From Poa pratensis (lineage: Eukaryota > Streptophyta > Magnoliopsida > Poales > Poaceae): DNA of 64,000 nucleotides. Of this stretch, positions 10,112 to 22,159 are shown in pieces; positions within the stretch are counted from its first letter, which is position 1, and every line of letters starts with the position of its first letter. A program made the translations under genes and the position numbers. The DNA is taken from positions 118,320,100 through 118,384,099 of the forward strand of contig CAMZMU010000041.1 of assembly GCA_947311845.1 (NCBI GenBank). The letters run 5' to 3'. The notes beneath the pieces were generated by a model. It worked only from the letters and a program-made list of their open reading frames with translations. It ran no database searches and was not told the origin of the DNA.

Positions 10112-11297
10112 AGCCGCCACATAAAAACATTTGTTCATCCGAAGGTTAACATGCATCAATCTATTAAGTAAATGTAACCAACATTCCCATCTGTTCCCTA
10201 TAAGAGACCTGTGAAACATTATATTCAACCTCGGATTCAAAACACTTGCCACTGAAGCTTGTTTTCGGTTTACAATATTATATAATAGAGGATATTGTTG
10301 TGCTAGAGGTGTATCTCCTAACCAAACGTCTTCCTAGAACCTTGTGTTCCTACCATTGCCTATCACAAAAGTACCTCTATTGAAGAAGTCATCCTTCACT
10401 CTCATAAGACCTTTCCAAAACGGTGAGTCAAACGGTTTGGCTTGAACCTCGGACAATTTTTTTGAATATAAGTATTTATTCCGTAGTAACTCTTGCCACA
10501 CCCCCTGTTCATTCAACAGCTTAAATAACCATTTACTAAGCAGACATTTGTTTTTTATCTCTAAAACTTCAATCCCAAGCCCGCCCTGATCTTTAGGGCG
10601 ACATATCATATTCCATTTGGCTAGTCTATATTTTTTTTTATGACCATCACTCTGCCAAAAAAAATCTTGATCGATAAAAATCTAATCTCTTCCGGACCCC
10701 CTTTGGGACCTATAGAAAAGACAACATGAACATTGGCAAGCTAGTAAGAACTGAATTGATTAGAATTAGCCTGTCCCCATAAGATAAGAGTTTTCCGATC
10801 CAACTACTCAACTTTCTCTCAAAACGGTCTTCCACCGGTTTCCATTCACCATTTCTTAGTTTTCTAAAGTGAATTGGTATTCCTAGATACTTGAAAGGAA
10901 AAGTACCAGATTCACAACCAAAAAGCTGCCTATATTGTTCTTCCACTATTTTGGCTTGTCCAAAACATAGATCTCACTTTTGTGAAAATTAATCTTGAGA
11001 CCCGATAATTGTTCAAAAAGACACAAACTAGTTTCATGTTCAAAGCTTTTTCCAAATCATGCTCCATAAAGATAATGGTATCATCAGTGTATTGAAGCAC
11101 AGATACTCCACCCTCAACTAGATGAGGTATAAGCCCGCTTATTTGATCATCTTCCTTAGCCCTATTAATCAAAATGGCCAACATATCCGCCACCACATTA
11201 AACAAAATTGGTGACAACGGATCTCCCTGTCTAAGCCCCATTAATGTTACATGGTACTTCTCAAATGGGGAGAAAATAGCAATCAAACATCGAGACA
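10112..11297 (-). mobile_element. LINE fragment (reverse transcriptase), truncated at both ends
   Basis: Translation of the minus strand gives a plant L1-type reverse transcriptase in several frames. It contains LRQGDPLSPILFNVVADMLA, then YTDDT in place of the usual YADD, then the RT thumb region (FKYLGIPIHFRKLRNGEW, LSSWIGKLLSYGDRLILINSVL) and CRPKDQGGLGIEVLEIKNKCLL. Its 5' end is truncated and abuts LTP1-related 3' flank at about 11297. Its 3' portion is cut by the CACTA at 10111/10112. The same family occurs at 14265-17708. Frameshifts and the altered catalytic motif mean it is dead. Confidence 0.9.
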
Positions 11298-11438
11298 ATG
11301 GTGACCAGCCACGGAGAACTAGCTACTCCACCCCGACTCGTAGTCCCCTTGATCGCAAACGGACATCAAAGGTTTTATTCGGTATACATAATTGTAAGTG
11401 TAAACGTGTGCGATTCCGGTGAGGTGTAATCGATCAGA

Positions 11439-11804
11439 TCAGTTGATCCTGGAGCAGTCGACGGTGGAGCTGATGGCGTAAGGGATGCTGACGCCGCACT
11501 TGGAGGGGATGTTGGCGGCATTCCCGGACTTGATTCCACTCATGCGCCCGACCAAGCTCCTGAGGCAGCCGCACGCGGCACGCCTGTCGGCCGTGGTCGT
11601 CGCGTCACGGGCGAGGCTCTTAACGCCATTGCAGCAGCCAGCAGATGGCGCCCCGGCGGTACCACGAGCGTAGGTAACGCAGGAGCTCAAGGCAGAGTTC
11701 ACCTGACCACAGGAGATGGCGGCGTTGGCAGTGTAAGGCGCCGAGAGGAGCATCGCCGCCACCATGGTGACCACCACGATTTGGGCAGCTGCAACGGCGG
11801 CCAT
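11439..11804 (-). CDS. Type 1 non-specific lipid transfer protein (LTP1 here)
   Basis: This is a small secreted lipid-binding protein of 121 aa. Residues 1-28 form a signal peptide ending YTANA, leaving a 93-residue mature chain. The eight-cysteine motif is complete: C-X9-C-X14-CC-X19-CXC-X22-C-X13-C, which gives the four disulphides of the fold. Both consensus pentapeptides that line the lipid cavity are present (TTADR and PYAIS). The start ATG follows a leader homologous to that of LTP2, and a TATTTAAG box lies about 120 bases upstream. It is intronless in the visible sequence. It differs from LTP2 at seven of 93 mature positions and sits in inverted orientation to it, so the two are recent duplicates. 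No defects are seen, so it is probably functional. Confidence 0.95.
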   Translation of the reverse strand: MAAVAAAQIVVVTMVAAMLLSAPYTANAAISCGQVNSALSSCVTYARGTAGAPSAGCCNGVKSLARDATTTADRRAACGCLRSLVGRMSGIKSGNAANIPSKCGVSIPYAISSTVDCSRIN

Positions 11805-11923
11805 CTGTTACCTCGAGCTAGCGCTAGTGGTGGGCGGGGTAGATGGAGATGAGATCGTTAGATTTGCTAGATGGGTCGAGTGATGGTGAGTGAGGAGGAT
11901 ACGAATTGAAGTAACGCAGGGGC

Positions 11924-11930
11924 TTAAATA
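11924..11930 (-). promoter_or_regulatory. TATA box of LTP1
   Basis: The minus strand reads GCTATTTAAGCCCCTGCGTT. The same block (ATATTTAACGCCCCTGCGTT) lies at the matching place upstream of LTP2, so it is a conserved core promoter. Confidence 0.65.
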
Positions 11931-12059
11931 GCGTGTCTGAAGAAGAAAAGATGCACTTCATCATCGTCGGTGGCAAGATCTATCAATTAGATGGTGTTAA
12001 TTACTTTAATTGGTAGGTTGTTGGGTGTTGGGGCAGATGCATGCGGAAACTCTAAAGTA

Positions 12060-12860
12060 ATCGAATCAGTGAGCTAACTTCTTCAATGCTCCAAATTTGA
12101 TTCAGTAAGATACATTGTGTTAGGGCATCCACAAAGTTTAAGTCAATTGTTGTGATGTATCATGTCATCCGACAACCAGGCCACATTAGGCTAAATGTTT
12201 GTTAAAGAAACATCTTTGAGCAAAATGGTCAAAGGAAAAACCATATCATGCCATGTGAAAGTCACGTTTCAGTCTTCCTAAGTGCATATCGAAAGCTTTA
12301 CTACCTGCTTTTCTGCAAACAATATTTTTTTCCCAAAAATCAATCAATGTTAACTTTCACTAATGTTGTAGGTATAACTATTCGCAATTATAAAATCATG
12401 CAGATCTAATATGAAAATAAATTATATTATGTACTCAGTGATATTGATTTGACATTGTAGATGTTAATAATAGTTTCTATAAATTCTGTCAACATTTACA
12501 TTGTATGTTTTGACAAAACTTTAGACCCCATAGACCCAACTTTTATGAAACGAAGGGATAACGTAATAAGAGTTCATTTGGGCAACAACTATCCGGCTAT
12601 TCACTTTTCTCAAAAAGATAACCCCGACCTATGCATCGATTATTGCACACAACCATATATTACTAATTATTCAAAGCCAGTAGACAAACAAAGTTGATCT
12701 GGAAAAGAAGATGTACGGCTCGCGACCGTTACTCCTCTAGTTAACTACTAACACTATGATAAAAGACTAAAAATTGTAAAGTACACAACTCCGAGGATAG
12801 TCCTTCAAGAAGGAATCGTTGCAAGCGTGTTGTCTGAACTTGTAGGCACTAGATATAACA
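12060..12860. other. Non-coding flank of LTP1
   Basis: This is AT-rich sequence without a recognisable gene or terminal repeat. It may contain distal promoter sequence of LTP1. Confidence 0.5.
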
Positions 12861-13900
12861 CAACAGTTGTTCTTATCCCCGATGGTGACCCGTGTTTTGG
12901 TGCTTGGCGCTTGGCCGATGATGGACATTAAGCCTCCCCGTTGCAGGGTTCATGGAATGGTGGGTCTTACGCCTTCCATCTCTGCCATCTCAGGCTCTCA
13001 TATACCCAATGGGAGAATTTGTTTGTACTATTGGACTCGCTTTGCTTGTGTCTGCCTTCTCGCCGATGCAAGATCGTGAATTCGGGGCGGCGTCCCTTTA
13101 AGCTAGACTGCTTACGTGGTCAGGTGTCCAACGAGCGGTGTTGCGGTGGTGGTGACTCTTTCTTTGGCCGTGTGGATAGCTAAAAGCGGGCGGCGTGGGA
13201 TCCTCGTGTTGATGGTGTTTCGATAATGGTTCATGTCTTGAGGCCGGTTTTGGTGGAGGTGGGCTCAGTACGGTACCTTGGTGTGGCGCATGTGTGATTT
13301 TGGGCGACAACCCAATGTTCTGGCACCATTGGCGGCGATGTCTATGGGGGTATGTGTGTACCTCGCCGTTTGTGTCACCTTCCCCACACCATGGTCCGGG
13401 TGAAAACCCTTGACGCTTTCTTCAGTCTTGACGACGGTTGCGCTTAGCATCGGCACCCTCTTGGGGGCATCATTTTGGAGTTCAGGCACCACGTCGACAT
13501 CTGCGGGAAAGCTCGGATGCTGACTCGAATGTCCTTCGACTCAGAAGGGGTTGGTCTCGTGGCCTCATATTTTATACACGTGATGTAGTTGTCACTGTTG
13601 TCTGTTGGCAGGATCACTTCTCCACGCCCACTGTTGTCTGTTGGCAGGATCACTTCTCCACGCCCTGGAGCAAGAGCGCATGCGGTCCTCTCGGTCGACA
13701 GCTTGTTGTGTGTGATGCAAAGATGTCCGGGGATTTTACCAGGAGGTGCGGTTTTTCACCTTTCATCTGTAGTCTGAGGGGCTTCTTGGGAGCTAGGGGA
13801 TGGGTGTGGATACTTCTGTATTTTGTTTCATTTTGATATGTTTTGTAGAAGTGTTCTCTCATCCCTTTATATCGGTTCGGTCATGTTATTTTATCTATAA
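12860..13900 (+). other. GC-rich retroposon-like sequence without intact ORF
   Basis: The composition and phrasing (GGGTGAAAACC, GGCGGCGATG, a run of short GC-rich frames on both strands) resemble other stretches in this window at 24879-25741 and 46930-47830. That suggests a dispersed non-coding retroelement family. A 36-bp tandem duplication (CACTGTTGTCTGTTGGCAGG...) lies at 13593-13664. No family is assigned. Confidence 0.4.
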
Positions 13901-14264
13901 AGAGGGATGAAAGCATGTTTCCTGATGCTTTATTTTATTCCTTTCTTGTGGTCCGTGGTAAAAAATACGGGCTTTGGCAGTTGGGTGGCAGACGCACGGT
14001 TGATTGATGCAGACGCACGGCCGGACAGATACATGCATGGACCATGCAAGCCACCGACACCGTCGACTACCTCCTCACACTTTGAGCTGCTGGCAACTCC
14101 GTAAAAACCTGCAGATCGATATAGCGCGGGAGCCAAAAAAATCCACGCTCTACAGTGAGTGGAGTATATTCTTGCCTGAATTTTTCTTCGTGGGCAGTTG
14201 CTGGAATTAAAGTGCATTTGATGCATCGATCGAGCGATATGTGTTAATTAGCTGATGGCTACTT

Positions 14265-17200
14265 AGATCTACTCCACCTGCAAACAGTTTCATCACTGCA
14301 ATTACCGATGGTGGGTGGGGATTTTAATATAATTTGAAAACCTGAGGAGAAGAACAATGACAACTATAATCCACGATGGCCGATTATGTTTAACGCTATT
14401 ATTCAGAGTCTCGAGTTAAGAGAGCTCGAACTTTCAGGTAGACAATATACATGGGCTAGTAGATGCGAGGATCTGACTTTTGAGAAATTGGATAGAGTGC
14501 TGGCCACTACCGAGTGGGAGCAAAAATATCCTCTGGTTACAGTCCAGGCTTTAACTAGAGTGGGATCCGATCATACTCAGGAGTACATGCCCATGTGGGA
14601 AATACAGCAAGGTTCTCATTCGAACTATCCTGGCTTAGGATGGACGGTTTTTATGAGATGGTTGCCGCGAAATGGGCTAAACATGCTAATGGGAATACAC
14701 CGATTGAGGTGTGGCAAAACAAAATAAGACATCTAAGGCGTTTCCTTAAGGGATGGGCAAAGAATCAAAGCGGGAAATACAAGAAAGAAAAAGAAAGACT
14801 ACTTAAAATCATTGATGAACTAGATATTAAGGCTGAGACAATTTCGCTTACAGTAGCTGAGCGAGATGCTTTAAGAAATGCAAATGATAGGTTGTGTTGT
14901 CTTCGGAGAGATGAATAAACTAAATGGGCACAAAGGGCCAAGGTAAAACACATCCAGGAAGGTGGAAGTAATACAAAATATTTTCATCTAATAGCAAACG
15001 GGAAACATAGAAAGAAGAAAATCTTTCAATTGGAGCAAGACGAAGGAACGATTATAGGGCAGGAGAATTTGAAAACCTATATTTCGGAATATTATAAAAA
15101 GTTGTTTGGGGCTTCATCACCAAATGATGTTAGTTTGGATGAAAACGTTATTCACGACATACCGCAGTTATCACAAGAATAAAATAGTATTCTTACCACT
15201 GATTTCTTAGTGAAAGAAGTGTACAAGTCTATTTTACAAATGGAGCTGAACAAGGCGCCCGGGCCTGATGGTTTCCCCGCCGAGTTCTATAAGATCTTTT
15301 GGGAGGTCATTAGGGATGATTTAATGGCTCTTTTTGTTAAGTTAAAGCAAGGAAATTTGGCATTGTTCAAACTGAATTTTGGAGTTATTACCTTGCTCCC
15401 CAAAAAAGATAATGCGGTTCAGATATAACAATATAGACCAATTTGTCTTCTCAATGTCAGTTTTAAGATCTTCACAAAAGTAGGTACTAATCGGATTACT
15501 GAAATTGCGCAAAGATAATTCGGCCGACACAGTCGGCTTTCATGCCTGGGCGCCACATTTTAGAGGGGGTGGTGGTCTTGCATGAAACCATTCATGAACT
15601 TCAAAGGAAGAAAATGGATGGAGTGATCTTTAAAATTGATTTCGAGAAGGCTTACGATAAAGTTAAATGGCTTTCCTCCAACAAGCACTGCGTATGAAAG
15701 GTTTGCACAAGAATGGTGCAACTGGATTATGCAATTTGTTCAGGAGGAAGTGTCGGAATCCGGGTAAATGATGACATCGGTCATTATTTCCAGACAAAAA
15801 AGGTCTTCGACAGGGAGATCCTCTATCACCTATGTTGTTTAATATAGTCGCGGATATGCTAGCCATTTTGATCGCGCGGGCGAAGGAAGATGGTCAGATA
15901 GGTGGCCTCATTCCTCATTTAGTTGAGGGTGGCTTATCTATATTGCAGTACGCTGATGACACTATATTATTCATGGAACATGACTTGGAAAAAGCGGTAA
16001 ATATGAAACTTATACTCTGCATATTTGAACAATTATCGGGGCTTAAAATTAATTTTCACAAGAGTGAAATCTTTTGCTTCGGGAAGGCAAAAGAGGTAGA
16101 AGACCAATATAAACACATATTCGGATGTGAGTCTAGTTCTTTACCGTTTAAATATCTCGGGTTCCGATTCACTATAGGAAACTTCGGAACTCCGAATGGT
16201 ACCCAGTAGAAAGCCGTTTCGAAGGCAAGTTAGGGTGCTGGAAGGGCAAGATGCTATCCTACGGTGATCGTCTTGTCCTAGTAAATTCGCTTTTAACAAG
16301 CTTACCGATGTTTATGTTGTCCTTTCTAGAGATACCTAAAGGGGTACGTAAAAGATTGGACTTCTACAGATCGCGGTTTTTTTGGCACAGTGACGAAAAT
16401 AAGCGAAAATATAGATTAACAAGATGGAACATTATTTGTAGACCGAAGGACCAGGGTGGTTTAGGGGTTGAAGTACTTGAACTAAAAAATAAATGTTTAC
16501 TCAGCAAGTGGATGTTTAAACTGTTAAATGAAGAAGGGGTTTGGCAGGAATTGCTGCAAAACAAATATCTTCATAGTAAGACTTTAGCTCAGGTTGAAGC
16601 ACAACCAACTGACTCCCCATTCTGGAAAGGTCTAATGAGAGTTAAAGAAGATTTCTTTAGTAGAGGATCTTTTCGGATTGGTAACGGGGAAACCACAAGG
16701 TTCTGGGAAGACACTTGGTTGGGTAATACCCCTTTAAAAAACCAGTATCCGATACTTTATAGCATTGTGCAACAGCAAAATGTTTCGGTGCGTGATGTGT
16801 TTCATAATACTCCCCCTATAAACTTAGGCTTTCGAAGGGCTTTAGTTGGGGATAAATGGGATATGTGGTCTCATTTATGTACTAGACTAATGAATATTAC
16901 TCTCACTAATGTTCCGGATAACTTCCGTTGGAAATTGACACAAAACGGGAGTTTCACAGTAAAATCGATGTATGAGGATTTGATGAATGGCCATACTAGA
17001 TATTTACAAACATACTTATGAAAATTAAAGTTACCACTGAAAATTAAACTCTTTATGTGGTTCCTTCATAAAAAAGTCTTGCTCACTAAAGGTAAATTGG
17101 CAAAAAGAAATTGGAAAGGCGACTCTCACTTTTGTGGGAGTAGAGAAACCATTGATCATTTATTTCTATCCTGCCCTTTTGCAAAACTTGTTTGGCGTAT

Positions 17201-17708
17201 TGTCTTTTGTTCCTATAATATTCCTCCTCCTGCCAATGTCACTAACATGTTTGGGAATTGGTTGAATGGGACGGATAAAAAGACCAAGCTAGGATTCGTA
17301 TTGGCGTTTCAGCTATTTGTTGGTCTATTTGGAATTGTAGGAACAACCTTGTTTTTAACAGGAAAGAAACTTTTTATGTCTTACAGGTTATCCATATGGC
17401 GGTGCACTGGATTCAACTATGGGCTTTCTTGCTACCTTCGGACCAGCGGGACCTTATGGTGTCTGGATGCACAAGGCTCCTGTTGGTGGCACATAATTTT
17501 TTCTCCCAGTATACGTGGCAACATTTTAGTCGACTTTTGTAGTTTACCTTCTGTTGTCTTAGTGCTGGACCGCTCTTTGTCTCACTCCTTTGTGGTTTGC
17601 TGAGATGTAATCTTGAACTACAGATACGATCAAACTTTGTAAAAATTGGCTATGTGCATCACTCGATGCAGAGGCTGGGATTAATAAAATTTCGTTTTCT
17701 AAAAAAAA
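14265..17708 (+). mobile_element. 5'-truncated LINE (endonuclease tail, RT, zinc-binding domain)
   Basis: Translation in shifting frames gives the C-terminal part of an AP-type endonuclease (GGDFNII about 14317, then YTWAS...KLDRVL). It continues with an L1-type reverse transcriptase: NKAPGPDGFPAEFYK about 15247, then YADDTILFME about 15949 with the catalytic YADD intact. A zinc-binding RVT domain follows (LFMWFLHKKVL, HLFLSCPFAKLVW). The 3' end carries a short A run (17701-17708) after an AATAAAA signal. Stops at about 15182, 15427 and 15517 and several frameshifts mark it as dead. It is the same family as the LINE at 10112-11297 and lies between LTP1 and LTP2, ending about 380 bases upstream of the LTP2 ATG. 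Confidence 0.9.
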
Positions 17709-17967
17709 CTCTCCATGACTTTCGACCAGCAGCTTGAGTACGTGGCTATATCTAGCTAGTCCTGTTAGGCTGCTGCTGGTGCTGCTAATTTAATCTCTCC
17801 ATGTCCATGCATCATAAGAATGGTGCTGGTATAGATCCATGTCTCTGTCCCAGCATCCAACTACTGCCGAATTGATGCAATTAATCCGGCCCCATCAATC
17901 GGCGCCAACCGAAGCTAGTAGACGAACGCCATGGATCGCTGGATCCCTTCTTCCTGCTGGGAAGCCA

Positions 17968-17974
17968 TATTTAA
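17968..17974 (+). promoter_or_regulatory. TATA box of LTP2
   Basis: CCATATTTAACGCCCC lies 118 bases upstream of the ATG. The block is shared with LTP1. Confidence 0.6.
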
Positions 17975-18091
17975 CGCCCCTGCGTTCCCTCGTATCCTCC
18001 TCACCCACAATCACTCGATCCATCTAGCAAATCTAGCGATCTCATCTCCAGCTATACCCCGCTCACCACTAGCTCTAGCTCGAGGTAAGAG

Positions 18092-18457
18092 ATGGCCGGC
18101 CGTGCAGCTGCACATATCGTGGTGGTCGCCATGGTGGCGGCGATGCTCCTCTCGGCGCCTTACACTGCCAACGCCGCCATCTCCTGTGGTCAGGTGAACT
18201 CTGCCTTGAGCTCCTGCGTTACCTACGCTCGTGGTACTGCCGGGGCGCCATCTGCTGGCTGCTGCAATGGCGTGAAGAGCCTCGCCCGTGCTGCGACGAC
18301 CACGGCCGACAGGCGCGCCGCGTGCGGCTGCCTCAAGAGCTTGGTCGGGCGCATGAGTGGAATCAAGTCCGGGAATGCCGCCAGCATCCCCTCCAAGTGC
18401 GGCGTCAGCATCCCTTACGCCATCAGCAACTCCGTCGACTGCTCCAAGGTCAACTGA
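18092..18457 (+). CDS. Type 1 non-specific lipid transfer protein (LTP2 here)
   Basis: This 121-aa protein has a 28-residue signal peptide ending YTANA, then a mature chain beginning AISCGQV. The cysteine spacing is C-X9-C-X14-CC-X19-CXC-X22-C-X13-C. The cavity motifs TTADR and PYAIS are present. The family carries fatty acyl lipids in the apoplast and is linked to cutin deposition and defence; the specific role here is unknown. The 3' flank holds a GAATAAAAC polyadenylation signal at about 18515. Leader, coding and 3' flank sequence are shared with LTP1 in inverted orientation. The LTR-free LINE just upstream leaves only about 380 bases of proximal promoter. Confidence 0.95.
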   Translation: MAGRAAAHIVVVAMVAAMLLSAPYTANAAISCGQVNSALSSCVTYARGTAGAPSAGCCNGVKSLARAATTTADRRAACGCLKSLVGRMSGIKSGNAASIPSKCGVSIPYAISNSVDCSKVN

Positions 18458-18599
18458 TCGATGGATTACTCCTCACCGGAATCGCACACATTTACACATA
18501 TATTTATGTATACCGAATAAAACCTCCGATCTCCGTGTGTGATCGAGGGGACTACGAGTCGGGGTAGCCAGTTCTCCGTGGCTGGCCACCATTATATAT

Positions 18600-19460
18600 C
18601 TCCATGTTTGATTGTTCTTTTCTCTCCCTTTTGAGGAGTACCGTGTATGTGCGCCGATTCTGCATTATATATTCAACCTTTTGTTGTCAACTACATTTCT
18701 CTATTTGTCCATTCCACACATGTTTGAAATTTTGATTTGAACACTAGATTCATGCGGCGGACCAGTTCAGTTTTTTTGCAACAGGATCCACCTCTATTAT
18801 AGAAATGCACAAGAGGTATAAAATGCTTCAAACATAATAAAAATTATATCGAATCTTTGGACGACCTAAGGACAACTACCGCCACTAGAACGAGACGTTG
18901 TCGCGTCTTCCCTGTCCGAGATGGCCTCACATTGATGATGACACCTAGGAAGTTTCCGTACATGTGCCTCTAAGTACCAGCGCCCCATAGCCGAAGTCGT
19001 TGCCGTTGAACACTTAAATTTATCTTTGTGAAATCAAACCTGTAACGTGCCTAAACTGCTCGATGGTTTAAACGTAACTCCCAGCCCCACTCCCCCTCTC
19101 CTACCTGCTGGCTGTGGTAAGATGGTTATGAGGGTGGTTGTATCCTAACTCATCAGAGTTTAAACCACATGTTTGATATTAGTGTTTCTCATTTAGGCGG
19201 ATATTCTTAGTGAGAGACGACGTTTGCGTCGACAGCGAGACGCTTGTGGTGACTTCGTCAATCTCAAGACTCGACCCGCTGGCTCAATATTTTGGAGGTA
19301 CTCATAGAGATAGGGTGTGCGTGCGTTTATAAGGGTGAGTGTGTGCACGTGTATTTAAAGTCTGTGTCTATACTGTGTTTCGCAAAAAAAGAAATGATTA
19401 AAAAAATACTTTTTTTAGGGAAGTGTGCATACTATATACTGATAATTTGAGTATTGTACG
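18600..19460. other. Intergenic, no gene seen
   Basis: Mixed non-coding sequence including a G/T-rich stretch at about 19310-19385. No coding potential or terminal repeat was recognised. Confidence 0.5.
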
Positions 19461-19462
19461 TA

Positions 19463-19755
19463 CTCCCTCAGTCCAGATTTACTGGGCCTCTAAGTAGCAC
19501 CAGCGCAACCAAGGTGATTACTGATACGGCGGGAGAAAAATTCAGCATTTTTTATGCCCACTAGAGATGAGTAAAAATTGGGCTTAATCACACTTAATTA
19601 GGACAGTTATTATGGGGAGTCAAACAAGAACCAATAACTCACGTCCACCATGGTGGGTCCCCAGCGCATGCATGGAGATTAAGGGCCAATTGGGGCCTAA
19701 TGAATCTGGACAGATTTTTTTTCACTAGAGGCCTAATAAATCTGGACGGAGGGAG
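19463..19755. mobile_element. Stowaway-type MITE, 293 bp
   Basis: The element begins CTCCCTCAGTCCAGATTTACTGGGCCTCTA and ends TAGAGGCCTAATAAATCTGGACGGAGGGAG, an inverted repeat of about 30 bp. It is flanked by TA on both sides (19461-19462, 19756-19757). CTCCCTC termini with a TA duplication are the Tc1/mariner-related Stowaway signature. Confidence 0.88.
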
Positions 19756-19984
19756 TACTAACTCAGGCAACTAATTACGAGAATCGATGCATCAGTACTA
19801 TGTTGAGTATTTAAGCAATTGTTCGATTAAATTAATCTAAGAATAAATAATGAACATGAGGTAAACAGTGGTAATGACATGTTGAAATTGTATGATAAAA
19901 TCATGTACTAGATAAATAGTAGAAACATCTACACAAATAGCTAGTATGGCAAACATGCAAGTAATCAGGGGAGGGATAAACGTG

Positions 19985-20170
19985 TACCCTCCAGTAGGCC
20001 AGTTGTCCACAGCAGCGGAGGAGGCAGCCTCGTCGGCGATCCTCTTGTCAGCAGCAGCCTTCTCGATGTCGGCGTCGGTGGCCATGGCGAAGAGGAAGGC
20101 GGCGCAAACGTAGTTGATGTAGATGTAGTTGAAGTAGACGAACAGAGGTGAGCAGTCGCGTGGAAGACGC
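19985..20170 (-). other. Possible exon remnant of an unrecognised gene
   Basis: On the minus strand a GC-rich frame reads CSPLFVYFNYIYINYVCAAF then ...MATDADIEKAAADKRIADE and ASSAAVDNWPTGG, ending near a GT. It has coding-like codon use but no matching partner exon nearby and no recognised family. It may be an orphan exon or a captured fragment. Confidence 0.3.
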
Positions 20171-20325
20171 TCACAAAAAACCTAATCGCCCCTCTCCCAT
20201 ACAGGATGTGGAGAGGCGGGGTTTCGGAGGCCTGCTCTCCCGGCAACCGTGTAAGCGACCGACGGGATGGGATGGTGGCAACGCGAGCAAATGTATGTGT
20301 TGTCTGTCCATTCCGGAGAGGAGCG

Positions 20326-20649
20326 ACCTCGCTGATATAGGCACCGAGGCAGGCGAGAGGTCCAACGGAAACGCACGTAATGAATCACATTGAATTCTGG
20401 TAACGTCCGTAATTAAGAGGAAACATTTTAGCTCGTATTCATTTCCATTAATGCAGAAACGTTCCAGTTGACCTTTCATATTTTTTCACCTCGCTGATAT
20501 AGGCACCGAGGCAGGCGAGAGGTCCAACGGAAAAGCACGTAATGAATCACAATGAATTCTGGTAACGTCCGTAATTAAGACGAAACATTTTAGCTCGTAT
20601 TCATTTCCATTAATGCAGAAACGTTCCAGTTGACCTTTCATATTTTTTC
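20326..20649. repeat. 162-bp tandem duplication
   Basis: Two adjacent copies (20326-20487 and 20488-20649) start ACCTCGCTGATATAGGCACC and end TTTCATATTTTTTC. They differ at only a few positions, so the duplication is recent. Confidence 0.92.
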
Positions 20650-21229
20650 TGCGTGACAAAAAGATAACATCAGCTCGGCGAGATTTCGCAACCCGCGGTG
20701 CGTCGTGGCGAGGCGAGGCGTGGCGTGGCGGCGGCGGAGGAGGAGGAGCACGCGTGTGGAAAGACTCACTTCACAGCCAACACCTCATACATGTGGGAGA
20801 AGAGCTCACCTTATAAACTGTTGTAAATCTCTCCCAACTAGCCATGTGGGACTAAACTCCTAGCATTTGCCATAGCATGGGCCTTTGGGGATTTTCTGGA
20901 AATTGATAGATGGGCCAAAAGCCCACCCTAGGAATTTAACAATATTTCAACATACTAAGCCCGCACATATTAGCTCTACTTTATAGGCACTTGTACGCAC
21001 CGAAGCCCAGCTTGGACCATCTTTTCCGTAACATCCGTTTTGCTGGCAATTACTATTCTACGCCCGCTGCAACGATTAGCACCGTTTCGCGCACACTCTC
21101 GTTTCCAGCGTCGCTCTCCTTGGGCCGGCCCAAATAGCATTTTCATACCGTTACCAACAGTTTTTTTCTGGTATCTTTTTTCGTATTTGTCCTTTATCCT
21201 GTTTCGTTTTTTTGGTTTTTTTACTTTTC

Positions 21230-21760
21230 AGATTTTTGAATATGATCATGATTTTGAAAAATGTTCAAATTTAAAAAATGTTCATATTTTTGAAAATGGT
21301 TCATGATTTTGAAAAAATGTTCAGATTTTGAAAATGGTTCATGAGCATTTTCTTAAATTCGTGAACCATTTTCCAAATTCATGAACTTTTTTGAAATTCA
21401 GGAAATTTTAAATTCATGAACCATTTTTTTAAATGGTTCAAATTTTAATATGTTTAGATTTTGAAAATGGTTCATGAATATTTTTTTCAAATTCATGAAC
21501 CATTTTCAAATTTACGAACATTTTTTGTGAACCATTTTTCAAATTCATGAACATTTTTGTGAACCATTTTCAAATTTACAAACATTTTTTGTGAACCATT
21601 TTCAAATTCACGAACATTTTTTGTGAACCATTTTTCAAATTCACGAACATTTTTCGTGAACCATTTTCAAATTCATGAACCATTTTTTCGTGAACCATTT
21701 CAAATTTTATGAATATTTTTAAAAAATCATGAACATTTTTAAAAATTTGGTTTCTTTTTT
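21230..21760. repeat. AT-rich degenerate tandem repeat (TTCATGAACATTTTT type)
   Basis: Many irregular copies of AAATTCATGAACCATTTT and TTTTGTGAACCATTTTCAAA occur, with complementary phrases in the first 150 bases (TTTTGAAAATGGTTCATGA). The block can therefore also fold back. Such blocks occur inside cereal DNA transposons; here no terminal repeats could be defined around it (flank GGGCCGGCCC at 21122). Confidence 0.75.
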
Positions 21761-22159
21761 ATTTATTATTTCATGTGCTTTTTCCTATTTATTTTTTTCA
21801 ACTATGCTAACATTTTCTATTTCCTCAAATTTTGCAGAATAGTAAAAGATTTTTTCCATGAATGAGTAGCACAGTAGCAGTAGCCAATCGTGAAAAAAGA
21901 AAAAAGAACTTGCATACGAGCGTACAACGAGCGGATCACTAAATGGGTCGAGCCCTGTAATAGAAAGGAGCGTGCGCATCGACTCATAACTTTACCTTGC
22001 TAATGGCCCGGCCCAGATTGGCCGCAGGGTGTGCGTCGCCTCGCTAACTATTGCGTCAAGCGCAGAACAGGAGCACCCCGTTTTGCTTGCCAAGGTCGAG
22101 CGGTCGATCTCAGATCCTTTCCCCTTACCCGGGTCTAGTCTCATATTGACCTTAGCTAA

